Of a stretch of 64,000 nucleotides of DNA, positions 11,944 to 23,131 are shown piece by piece. Source of the stretch: Raphanus sativus. Taxonomy: Eukaryota > Streptophyta > Magnoliopsida > Brassicales > Brassicaceae. Location of the stretch: contig NC_079516.1 in NCBI RefSeq assembly GCF_000801105.2, forward strand, positions 49,459,265 to 49,523,264. Direction: 5' to 3'. Position 1 is the stretch's first letter. Each line of letters begins with the position of its first letter. The notes beneath the pieces were generated by a model. That model saw nothing but the letters and a program-made list of their open reading frames with translations. It ran no database searches and had not been told where the DNA came from. The position numbers and the translations under genes are program-made.

Positions 11944-12408
11944 GTACATAAATCCCTTCAGAATCGATTACATATGAGCTTAAAATCTATGGATTCGCAA
12001 TTGGGTACTCTATTTCTTTTGATTATCAGTGGGGTTTGTACTGACTATATACACTATGAGCTATGGTTCTGTCATATACAGATGTTATGACAGAATAATA
12101 ATGATAATAATTACTGTTCTGTAGAAAACAGAGAAGAAGAACACTGTGAAGTATTATCAATGGAGAAAGAGATTTACAGAAGACATCTTTCAAGAGAAGA
12201 GATATGATGTGTTTGGATGTTTATGAACATCATGTTTGATTTCAGACATGGTGGATCTATCCATAAGCTTTTGATGGATAAGAAACGTGGAAGCAAAAAA
12301 ATAATAGGTTTCAGTTTCCTTTTTTTTTCTTTTGGGACATCATTAGGAAAATGTGTCTGAAACAGAAAAAAATGGATTCTCATTTTGTTGGTTAATGTAA
12401 CAATGCAG

Positions 12409-13025
12409 GTGTTAAGACTAAGGTGGAGAAGCAGCTTACCTGTGACTGCTACTTTGAGGTACTGGATTTGAGAATCAAATTTGTTTTTTATTGTGTAAAA
12501 TTGCTGTGAGGAGTTAAGTAACTGATTTAGATTGTTTGTGTTTTGTTGTCTCAGGAGAGTGAAGCTGAAATGCAGTGTGTCAATAACCTCACTGAATAGG
12601 AGGAGACTGAGCAAAAATGTGATACTGAAAGACAAAGGAGAAGAAGAGAAGCAGAACATGCAGCAAAACCAACAGTGAGGATGTTAATGACCATGCAGAC
12701 AAGAAACCAGATGATCATCAGAGCGATGCTGACTCAGTAGATGATGACTCAAAAGAGAAGTTCAGTGAGTTGATAAAGCGGTTGATAGCTCAGACTCAGA
12801 AGGACAGCGACAAGGTAGAGAACTGCAAGAGCCTTGTGGATGCATCTCAGTTCTTGGATTCTAAACAAGGATCATTCTGGGACATTGGTACTTCACCAGT
12901 TTCAGGAGATTCTCAGAGAATCAAAGAGACACAAAATTCTACAGCATTGCTACTACCAGATGATTCCATTAGAGATGGATCTTAATCCGCCTCCTCCACT
13001 GACTGATTTTCTCGAGGAAGTTTAA
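12409..13025 (+). pseudogene. Captured exon fragments of an unrecognised gene
   Basis: After an acceptor-like TGCAG, a short exon reads VKTKVEKQLTCDCYFE and ends at a donor GT (12459). After TCTCAG at 12554 the frame continues ESEAEMQCVNNLTE, is interrupted by an in-frame TAG (about 12597) and a frameshift near 12670, then reads an acidic, hydrophilic protein with DHADKKPDD, SKEKFSELIKRLIAQTQ and GSFWDIGTSP. I do not recognise the parent protein. The conserved splice borders with broken frames point to a captured gene piece. It is not from the Alba gene. Confidence 0.5.
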
Positions 13026-13345
13026 TCCTTCGCGCCGTGAAGCCTACGGTCACCAGAAGTATGTTTTCTTGCGATTAGATGAACACTTCATGAATATTTG
13101 ATCGTAAAATGAACTAATTATGCTAATAGTGTTTGACTGGAGTTGTGTGATATACAAAGATTGAACTGTCTCATAATTTTTAATTTCCTTCTCTCCCCCT
13201 CTCTCTGTATTTATGACATTGTTGTTTTTCTGTCTTGGTTTTTGGGTCAGATACTCAGATGAGGGGCGGGAGGTGAGCGATGAAGATGGCTACATGAGAG
13301 GATCAGATGCAAGGATTGAGTGGGAGAGAAGAGAAGATTATTGTT
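13021..13345 (+). pseudogene. Further captured coding fragment, unrecognised
   Basis: Two short pieces look like consecutive exons: NPSRREAYGHQ at about 13024-13056, and RYSDEGREVSDEDGYMRGSD from about 13251 after a TCAG acceptor-like site, continuing RIEWERRED. The Arg/Asp/Glu-rich character differs from the preceding fragment but could still be the same parent gene. Family unknown; frame not maintained. Confidence 0.35.
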
Positions 13346-14042
13346 TCTGTTAGTTTGAAGCCAGTAAGTGAGAAAGATAGGCATAGCGGATTGGGAGTGT
13401 ATCAATGATGAAATAGTCCAACACAGGAGCCATCTTTCCATTTCTGAGCGTTCCATGTACCCCACAGCATATAAGTTTGGTAAGACTTGCTTACTCTGGT
13501 AGCTTCTTGATCAAAATTCTATTTTGTTGAGTTTTCCACAAAATTGGTGCATGCATAAAACCATATTGTAAAAAAAATATTTTATGTGTATAGATCCATA
13601 CACACGTATCAAAACTGGCAAAGGGATCAGAGTGGGTGTGGTCCAAACAAAGATCAACATCGTTACTTAGTCTTTGAAGAGAAAAAATATTAATTATTAC
13701 ATTTTCCTTATATTGTTATTTAATAATTTTGTATCTAATAAAAAAATACGAGTGGTGTTTTCAATTCACACCAACAAAGTTTAATAAAATTTACAGTATG
13801 ATCCTAGAATAAAAACAGTTTCCAGTAAATTTTCAATTTTTTATGAAGTTAAAATAATATTTTAGTATAAAATAGTTTTAATATATATCCTCCCGCCCCC
13901 GTAGGACAAAAAAATCCGGTGTTTTTATTAGCTAATATAGAAACAATTGGAGTAGTTAAATTAGGCTAAACAACAAAAAATGGAAGTGAAGATAGTCCAC
14001 TCCTCTGTGGTGTTGATAGCCGAAAACAAAAAAAAAGTTTCT

Positions 14043-14105
14043 GGGGGGGATTTGAACCCTGGTTTCGGTGTGTATATGGCGATTATTTTACCACCAGAGC
14101 AATGT
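14043..14105 (-). repeat. tRNA-like (SINE-head-like) sequence
   Basis: On the minus strand a box A-like GCTCTGGTGGTAAA (14100-14087) is followed by an exact box B-like GGTTCAAATCC (14058-14048). Spacing is tRNA-like, but the rest does not fold as a complete tRNA gene, and no poly-A tail or target duplication is evident. Probably a remnant of a tRNA-derived SINE within the Helitron. Confidence 0.45.
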
Positions 14106-14588
14106 CACATTTTGTGTCACATTTTGAAGATTTGTGGACGACATGGTACATATTGAACATCAACCGTTTTCCGCGCGTAGCGCGGACATTGAATCTAGTA
14201 GGTTTAACGTTTAAATATTTAAGAATGTGGTAATTGTACAACAAAAACATTTATTATATAGAACATGACTGGTCTCTATAATTAAATACTTGTCATTTAT
14301 AAACAAACTCAAATCAGAATGAATTTCTTCGATATACCATATCATACCAACCACGTTCGTAATAATGTATTATATGAATGATTTCTTGACCTATATTCAT
14401 CGTCCTTCATGTAAACTTAATGATTTTTCTTTTGTTTTTGTCATATGTAAATCGGTTATTGTTCTTTAGAAGATTCCAATAAAATAACACGAATGAAACT
14501 TTGATTGATATCTAAGGATGGAACTATGGAAAAAAAAATTGTGATAGATTATCATCAAGGAAAAAAAGACAATCTCTAGAGAAACATA

Positions 14589-17500
14589 TCAATACTATTA
14601 AAACAGAAGGCCCTTTTTTTAGGTGCCCTTCTGTTTCAACATTATTTACATCCATATGCCACTGCATTATTTTAAAACTATGATTTCTATTTAATTTGTA
14701 TTTTTGATTTTCCTTTTAATACCACACCTAATTATTTTTAAATTTCTTTTTCCCTTTACTGTAACTTAAATAATTTTAACGGAACACGTTATGTTTGTTA
14801 TCGAAACTGTACGTATACATATCAAAGTTCCACTTTCGTTTCAAACCATCAACAATTACTTGAATATACTGATTTTCATTGCTTAAAAGTAAATGAACCA
14901 AATTATTTTATAAGTATCATCATGTTTCGTCAACCCTCATCTTTCAAGTTTTGATTTTTTTGGTACAATCGATTTGTTCTTCAACACTTGAACTATATAC
15001 ATTCTTCAATATCATTGTTTCAACCTTTCATTACACAAAATTATGATTTAGTTGCTATCGCTTACAAGCTCATCACCACACATGCTGCTCTATTCAAAAT
15101 TTTGAATATCAAACATGAAAAAAAGAATTGTTTTTATATAAATCAATTTTGGAGAATTTATTCATTAATTTATTAAAATTAACCAATCAACCTAATTATA
15201 TGGATAATCACTATAGAGAAAAATATCAGCAGCTAAATTCAAAAATTTGAAATATAATGAAACTAACAGTTGTGCAATATAATCAACCAATCATTGTAGT
15301 CGCAAATATTTTTTTCAAGTCAATAACCAAAAAAGATAGAAACAAAGAAATCTTTTTTTATAGTTACATATCTTCTACATATCAATAACAACATAAGAAA
15401 GCGGAAATTTTGGTAACTTAAATATCGATTATAATAAATTCAAAATTTATTTTTTTCCATATCTTGAATCATTGTAGTTGCAAATATTATTCAAATCAAT
15501 AACCAAAAAATAGAAACAAACATATCATTTTCGTTATAGTTGCATATCCTATAAATATCAATAACGAAAAATTCGGTAACTTAAATATTGATTATAATAA
15601 CTCCCAAAATTAGTTTCTCCATAAAGTGAGTAAATTTTATGGTTAAGATATGTGATTATGGCCAAATATTCTAACTGTATTCAATGGAATATGCTAAAGT
15701 ATCCGCTTTCCCCTTTTCTTATATATACCGCATTCTAAACCTCAAATCAAAACCACAAAGAAATCACTTTTACTCTAAGAGATTCTCATAAAACGTTTTC
15801 CAAGAAAAATCTATCGTCCTTCTGTGAAAAAGTGACTCCAGCGAACACAATGATGCTCAAAACAAACTGGACAATTGGAAAGAATATGAAGAAAAAAAAT
15901 CAATTTCTGAGCTTTTGAGTTCCACAGAGGTTTGCATTCTACTATATAATACCTAAATAACATGTATTGTGATAAATAGCAATCCAAAAATCAGTTCCCT
16001 CCAAATACAGTACTACAGTAATTAGAATTGAGTAGTAATACATTACCATGATTTCTTTTGGATCATGTCTCATGCATCTCTATATCTCCTCATCTCTATT
16101 ATTTTTTTTCCAGTATGTATCGTAACTGCAAAAAAAAAAAAGTTAGAATCCATTTGTTGCACGTACATTAGATTCATTATATTTGTTTTCAAGGAATAAC
16201 AATAAACAGATATTTAAATTGTAAATTTTATTGAGTAAAACACTTATCTCCTAAGTCTATTGATGCATGTAACAGCTTGAATCCTATTACTTGGCAATTC
16301 CTGAAGAATATAAAACATATTAAACTTTATGTTTATATAATTTTATAAGTGTCACAACAATATACAACATGTCAAGCTTTACGTTGATATAAAACACGTA
16401 TCTTCATTCTGTTTGGACTTTTTCACTCTTTGGATCGCGAAACTTGGTAGTTCCTGATGTTTACAATAGCAAAAACAAGTTAGGAATTTTGTTTTGTAGA
16501 AAACAATATATACTAAAAAGAAACTTTACATTACAAACATTATATAATAGAAACTAAATTACCGTGATAGTTTATACCTTAATCAATGTTTAATGATTTT
16601 TTTTCTTTCATTTGTATGGATGTATGTGTCCACTTGAGAAAACCTTAAATAAAGAAAAAACAGGTAGTAATAAGTTGATTTAAAAAAAAGAATAGATAAT
16701 TAAAATAATAAATATTGACTTTGTGAAAAATATAAGAATTTTCTTTATACTAAAATTTGATTTATTTTTAATAAATAAAAACAAATCATTGTATTATCAA
16801 TTTATCTACAATTGCTAAACATCGTGTGAATATTTACAAATTTATACCTTTGAAGTAATGTAGTCCATTGAACTCCAAAACTTTCAAAAAAAATAGTAAT
16901 TCACTTGGAGTCATCCCAACACGTTTCCATATCGTCGCAATAAGAACATAAGATTTCCACCAGGATCAATCTTTCGGCTTTGATTTCGTCGGATCGATAA
17001 CGTAAAAGCATCTGATTTTACATGCAAAACAAATCAAAAACCCAAAAAAATTGTTTGATAAATACCATGTACCTTCAACTATGATGAACGGCAAGTAGAA
17101 GATCCAAAGATTTACCAGGAGTTGTTTCTAACATTTGGGTTTGGGCTAGATTATGCTTAAAGTTTTTTACGGGCTTTGCATAATAATTTTTGATTAAAAC
17201 TACAGCCCATTTTATATGTTTAGTCATCATGCAAATCAATAGTTACTCTGGTCCAATAGTATAGATGTTTGTTAAGCTGTATTGAAAAAAAAAGCTGTAT
17301 TTATGCAATTAATAAAAACATGGCTCGCTCTATGTTCACTTATATCATATTAAAACAATGTCTTAGCCTATTTTATATTTATTATTACTTTGTCATAGTA
17401 ATTACCATTAATTTAATAAGATAAAAATTCATACAGTAATTGAATTTTAGGAGTCATCTATCATTTAAAATTTTCACATTACAAAAAACTACAGTGATAT

Positions 17501-18157
17501 CTTATCATCACATCAAAATCATGAATAACTTTCTCAATTATGTAGGTCAAACATTGAAATTTAAATATCCTACAAAATATAAAACTATTGATGATCAATA
17601 CTATTAAACGAGGATCATGACCAATTGATAATTATTGTGTCCAACTAATTATTTTCATGTTTTGTTTTTTTAATTGCGGTTCGGATTTGGTACTACTTTT
17701 TCAGATTAGATTTGGTTCGGTTCTTCGGGTTCGATTTTTTTGCCCAACCCTAATTTTATGTAACTGCATATAATATTCTGATTTAAAAGTTAAAAAAATA
17801 ACTTCAAATAATTGTTTTAAAAAAGACGTAACTTCCTATTGTTTTGCCACAATTTAATAACCACAATTACTTCTAAAGTCAACATTAATTATATTAAAAC
17901 TATTTTTTGCTTTTTGATAGGTTTTACAAAAACCTAATAATAATGGTATGTATAATTTATGAATAAAGTTCAAAAATAATTGCTGAAATACATATGACAG
18001 AAATGTATAGTTATGCAAGTTAACAAATTTAATATAATTACCAAAATTTATATTAAATTAAATCAATAGTAAATACAAATATGATAAAACACAGATATAA
18101 AATAAATTCTCAAAAAGAAAACATACCCGCCCTATCAAAGGGCGGGTCAAAATCTAG
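14589..18157 (+). mobile_element. Helitron; 3' end firm, two candidate 5' ends
   Basis: 3' end: a perfect 9-bp stem ACCCGCCCT/AGGGCGGGT (18125-18133, 18139-18147), then CTAG at 18154-18157 followed by T. Two upstream sites have the matching 5' terminus: TCAATACTATTAAAACAG at 14589 and TCAATACTATTAAACGAG at 17595, both preceded by A. The element is therefore either 3.6 kb (14589-18157) or 0.56 kb (17595-18157), perhaps one nested in the other. The interior contains TATA/5'-UTR-like sequence at about 15720-15860 and a less AT-rich patch at about 16850-17120, but no intact coding region. Confidence 0.6.
17680..17752. mobile_element. Truncated family-1 hAT MITE end
   Basis: CGGTTCGG-type repeats followed by TTTGCCCAACCCTA, which is the right terminus of the family seen at 8136 and 33719. 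The left terminus is missing. It lies inside the Helitron ending at 18157. Confidence 0.5.
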
Positions 18158-18486
18158 TATATAATTAAAGTTGTTAAGCGAATTATTTGGTGAACTATAT
18201 TGTTATTTTACTGATTTTTAGATGTAACGGATGTGTCACCCTTTTACTTAAGAAATTATGAAAATGGAATGACTTAAAATTAGGCCACCAAACAACCACA
18301 GTAGCAAGGATCCATCGCGCACCACTCGTCTCACCTAACCCTCTTTTCTTTCTTGAGAGCTCATTTAAGGTCCCACTTTACATTTTCACCAAACCCCTTT
18401 CTCTTGCTGTCCAAATCAGACGCAACTTCAAACATACGAACCTAATCAATGCGCGTCATCGGATTAGATTATTATATTTTATATAT

Positions 18487-18774
18487 ATGTTTTGCTCGTT
18501 AAGGAAGTTTAGAAAGAAAATGGATTCTGTAGCACCCCCATCTCAAGCCAGCCGCATTATTAGCCCACGAGGTCCAATAGAAGACAGGAAAGTAGAAGAC
18601 TTCAATAACATGATAATAAGAAAGCCCAAGGACACTGAAATTTTCGTAAAACAAAAATCACGTAAAGCTTCAACGAATGCTTCGATTAAATTTAATCATA
18701 TCAATGTTATTGATTTCACGTTCATTGTTGTCAGTGCATTTCACTTCATTACTTTATATAATTGCAGAAGATAA
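18487..18774 (+). CDS. Short ORF of unknown nature, possible gene remnant
   Basis: A frame of 95 codons, or 84 from the internal Met at 18520 (MDSVAPPSQASRIISPRGPI), in an island of normal composition (about 18290-18780) within extremely AT-rich DNA. The first half is polar and basic (EDRKVEDFNNMIIRKPKDTE), the last 25 residues hydrophobic. Upstream lies a CT-rich leader-like stretch and a TATATATA box near 18481. I do not recognise the protein. It could be a small lineage-specific gene, the first exon of a decayed gene, or a captured fragment. Confidence 0.3.
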   Translation: MFCSLRKFRKKMDSVAPPSQASRIISPRGPIEDRKVEDFNNMIIRKPKDTEIFVKQKSRKASTNASIKFNHINVIDFTFIVVSAFHFITLYNCRR

Positions 18775-18862
18775 AGTTGCTGCCAGTTAAAGTTCATAAT
18801 CATATAAATAAACAATATAACGAACGAGCTGGAAATGGCTAGGGAGGGATCACTACATCACC

Positions 18863-18896
18863 ACTGGAATACAATAAACTGTAATAGTATTCCAGT
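18863..18896. repeat. 10-bp perfect inverted repeat
   Basis: ACTGGAATAC (18863-18872) and GTATTCCAGT (18887-18896) are perfect inverse complements with a 14-base loop. Its role is unknown; it could be the tip of a decayed transposon. Confidence 0.5.
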
Positions 18897-20502
18897 AGAC
18901 CACTTAAAGAATTAGTCAATATGACATATTTGATTATTAACAATAAACCAACTATAAATATATTAACAATAAACCAACTATAAATTTGATTTTTTTAATT
19001 ATAATAAAATCTGTTGAGAAAGAATCTAACAAAATCTTAGTTTAAAATTTAAATATTTTTTTTTATAAATAACACATTAATATATTTCGAAATTAGTAAT
19101 ATAATATTATTATAAGTAAATTTAACTAAAACTTATTATAAAAAAGAAAATAAAAAACTCTTTATACTATTTTTTTTATAGATTCTATGATATATTCCGT
19201 ATTATATAAAAATAGAAGTGCTATATGAATTAAATATTAAAAATATATTAAATAGGTAAATTAACAAAAAAAATTATTTTATTTTTAACTTAAATAAATT
19301 ATTGATCATCATTATAATGGATTAAACTTCGAAAACTATATAATACTTTTATATTAAAATAAATGTATTAACATAAGTTAAAATTTTATATTTACAGCCA
19401 TATATTATCTTTTTATTTATTTTGAAACTATTAGCAATATATTGCTTAAAAATGTTTATATACAAAAATATAATAGTATATAATAACCTTTAGTTCATAT
19501 ACTATTTAAAAATATGTTATTAGTAAAATATGAAATTTCAGTAATTCATTTAAAATATTAGTGACAAAAATCAAATTTTAATTATAAATTTTATTTTATT
19601 TTAATTGTAACAAAATTTGTTGATAAAAGAATTAAAAATATCACCAAAAATTCAAATATTTTATAAAATAATACAGTAATGTAGTACCAAAACAAATTCA
19701 AAATTCATGTATTATTCCAAACTCAAATAGTTGTGTAATTTTCCAAAGTTGTCTCGAAAAAATATATTATTTTGAAAATAAATATTCAAACTCAAAATGA
19801 TAATATTTCAAATTTTACAAAAGACAAAATCATGGATAATAAAGATTAACTTTTTGAAATGTACCTGAAAAAACTAACTATATATGTTAGTAAAAATTTA
19901 AAGTAACCTAATGTTTTGACGTCTTAATTTAAAAAAAAACAGAATTTAATATCATAACATCCAAAACAAATATCCTATATAATAAATTTAATAAAATAGT
20001 ATGATAGATACTACTATGTATAAAGTTTACTAAAACAATAGGATTATATTATTTAAAATAAATAAATCCCGTAAAATACTAAAATGAGATATGTTAAAGT
20101 ATATTTTCTTAAACACAACATGTAAATATAATTATTTTAGTCATATTTATTTTCTATAATATAAATAAATAAAATTTAAAAATGTATTATATGCAAAATG
20201 TTTAAATTAAAGAAAACAACATAATTTGAATGGGGTTCTATATTTGAGTATTTCATATTTTTATTTTATTTTACCTAACTCGAAAATATATTAGTAAGTA
20301 ATAAAAATCAATAACAAAGTAAATTTTTTTAAAAACCATTATATATTAATAATACTGAATAAGAAATATAAACAATAATATGATATAATAATATAATATA
20401 TAACACTAAAATAGAAATTATATATTTAAAACATTTTTAATAATATAAAATATATTTAAAAAATATAAATATATCCGCACGAACGTGCGGGTTAAAATCT
20501 AG
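18897..20502 (+). mobile_element. Helitron 3' end with AT-rich body; 5' end not found
   Basis: A hairpin CCGCACG/CGTGCGG (20475-20481, 20484-20490) is followed by CTAG at 20499-20502 and T, a Helitron 3' terminus. Upstream is about 1.5 kb of extremely AT-rich sequence without coding potential. No TC-type 5' terminus like those of the other elements was found, so the left limit given is only where the AT-rich body begins. Confidence 0.45.
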
Positions 20503-22560
20503 TTACCGTTAAAAAGAGGACACAGTTTTACTTAGGAAAAATAAAATATAACAATAACAATAGAATACATTTAGCAAAAAAAAAAACAATAGAATATATC
20601 TTTCTCTTTGTTCCAAAAAGTATATACATATTTAAAAATGGTTAAAACGATAATAAATTGAATACAGTTAGGTGTGAAACCTACTAAAAGAAAATGACGA
20701 GAAGATTCTATTGCATTTTGGAAAGGCAAAATAAACTGCGTTAGCTCATTAGCCGATGCGACAATGTTTTAGGAAGACGATAAAACAGTTAAACACTCAG
20801 ATCTCAAGTTTGTCTAATTTTTCCAGGATCCGGTTTATATTATATTCTACATGTTATTACGACGATAACATTAATTATTGCACACCAAAAAAGCAAAAAC
20901 ATTGTAGTACATGCTTATTTTGGGAATACCAACACCTCTGTCCCATTCAGTTGAGTCACTACAAGTGTGCCGATTGATAGCATTTTCAGCCCCGCTAAAT
21001 AATTCATTTCAAAATGGAATTTGAAATGAGAAATATTCTAACTCTTTTCCATTTTTATTATATAGTGGAATAAAAATGGATTAATTTCACAAATAGAGTA
21101 AAATACTCTATGAACAGAATAAGAGAATTTTTTAGAAATACTACAAGTTAAATACCACTTTTCAAAAATACACCAATTGAAATATACTAGTAACATTTGA
21201 GTTTACGCTTTAATGATTATTATTTAGGGTTTCGTATGAGGGGATTAGGGTTGGGTTTATAAATGTTTTATAAATATTTTAAAATTTTAGTGTTATTTTA
21301 TCATAAATCTAGTATATTTGTGAAAATAGTCATTCATTAATGATAAATTTAAAAAAGATTTTATGGTATAATTAAAATTTCCTCATAAAATAACGATTTT
21401 TTTATCATTCTATTTTTCTTTCCAAATAAACTAGGATTAGAAAAAAATTAATTACACTATAAAATTACTCTATCTAAAAGAAAATTACATTAAAGATGCA
21501 TTAACAGTCATTTTTTTCTTAGAAGCTATTTAATGCCGATCACAAAAGATATAACTAATATTTTATACATTTTTCAAAAAAAAAATTATTTTTAAAATTT
21601 GTTTAGTTTTAAATTTAAAATTTAACGGTATTTCTTTTCAATGGTAAAATTATAAATTATATTTAAATATTTTTTTTGTTCTATAGATATTCAAATATAG
21701 TCTAAAACATAACTTTATATCCACGTGACTACACAAGTTTAGTGTTTTGTGAGTTATTTCAAATATAAATTTAAAATTTTTAAAAATTGTTCAAAACAAA
21801 AATAGAAATATTTTTTAAAAACATATATTAAAAGTTATTATAAATTATTAACATTATATTATAATCAATAAAATTATAAAACATGTAAATCATAAGTCAG
21901 ATATTAAATTACTCAGGATAATGTTTTAATGTATGCAAATATAGCAATTATATATGTATAGGAGATGTAGTTTCTATTAATTCAATTATATGTAAATTAT
22001 AAATTATAAATTTAAATTTACTGAATCTGACATAAAAATATATGTAGAATATTTATAAAATATAAAATTATAAACCAAAATTAAAATATAAAAATTAACA
22101 GTTAACATAGTTATTTGAAATTTTATCATTAAGAACTTTAAAATTTAATTTAAATATTTTTAGGAATAGACAAAAGCTTACTTATTTTTTTCTAGAAAAT
22201 TGAAACAATCATTTAAAAATTATCTGTAATTTAAGGGAAATAACTATTGTGTCGACACTCCACAACCATTTCTCAAAATATAAAGAAAATGAATTGAAAT
22301 ATCATATAGATAACAGCGAATATTATTTTGAAAATTTTTCTCCAAACAAAATCTTACATTTCTATCTATCTGTTGACAAATTTAGTCAAGTATCTTGGCC
22401 AAAATCAAATAAAGAATAAAGTCAAGTATACCTGAATAAAAACTGAATTTCGAGATAAATCAAGATATCGATCACATTCATTTTTAGCTTATGATACACC
22501 AGAATCACGTAGTTTTAGAGTAGTATTATTTTTTCCCTGGTAAATAAAAACTATAAAAGA
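20503..22560. other. AT-rich intergenic sequence, no gene seen
   Basis: Extremely AT-rich, with one richer patch at about 20690-20980 that includes a 73-codon frame without recognisable features. No clear transposon termini were seen. Confidence 0.4.
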
Positions 22561-23131
22561 TTCTGGATCTCAACCGGAGAGAATGTCGTTTATTAAAATC
22601 CGGAAACACAAAAAAACGACACCGTTTCGGTATGATTAAGGATCCTCTACAACTTGGAAAGTTGACCACACATAATTTGCGCAAGGATCTGGACCATTAG
22701 ATTAAACTAAAAACCATAATGAACCGTTAGATGTGACTTAAAACTCGAAAGCTAGTAGAGTCCAGGTCCAAGATGGACCCCACATTCCACCTTTGAAAGG
22801 CTTCAACCTCTATCTATCTCTCTCTCTTTCTCTCCCACTACTATCCTATGCAAGCTCCTCCTCGCATAAAAAAAAAACAAAAACACTTAACGAAGAAGAA
22901 CCAAAACTCATCTCTTCACGCTTCCACACTCGTTCTTTCCTGTACCATTAGATCTCTCTCATAAGAATTTAAGACAAGTTAGAGAAGTAGTTAACTTCTG
23001 GTTCTGTTTTTTTCTTTTTCCTTCCACTTTTCTGAGAGATCACATTCACTTATTTTTCTTTTCTTCTGTATTTATCTCCATTTTTATGTAAAAAACAGTT
23101 GCATAAAATTTGTGTTCTTCCGAGCAGGGAG
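22561..23131 (+). promoter_or_regulatory. Promoter and 5' UTR of the receptor kinase gene
   Basis: Contains AAACGACACCGTTTCGG (about 22614-22630), a motif type often found upstream of crucifer genes, then a long CT-rich tract (about 22805-22845) typical of a plant 5' UTR. Just before the start codon, TTCCGAGCAG followed by GGAGATG looks like a 3' splice site, so an intron in the 5' UTR is likely. Confidence 0.4.

Larger units (their letters stand above)
11414..14198 (+). mobile_element. Gene-capturing (Pack-type) Helitron
   Basis: 5' end TCAATACAATACTAAAAGGC at 11414, preceded by A. 3' end: a perfect 7-bp stem TCCGCGC/GCGCGGA (14170-14176, 14180-14186), 8 spacer bases, CTAG at 14195-14198, then T. 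This A..T flank, TC start, hairpin and CTRR end are the established Helitron signature. The interior (about 11630-13480) is gene-like in composition and contains exon-sized pieces with splice-like borders from more than one host gene. No Rep/helicase is encoded, so it is non-autonomous. Confidence 0.75.

Noticed and set aside
12174..12659. Minus-strand 161-codon ORF rich in Phe/Leu/Ser
   Set aside because: Antisense of the captured gene fragment within the Helitron; no domain, poor start context.
14043..14105. Functional tRNA gene
   Set aside because: Only the A and B boxes are convincing; acceptor and anticodon stems do not pair.
7475..20502. CRISPR-like or phage-like array suggested by repeated GC-rich hairpins
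   Set aside because: The hairpins differ from each other, are kilobases apart, and each is followed by CTAG, the Helitron 3' signature; the genome is plant.
21125..21345. Possible inverted-repeat MITE resembling 51099-51371
   Set aside because: The arms match too weakly by eye and no target duplication was seen.
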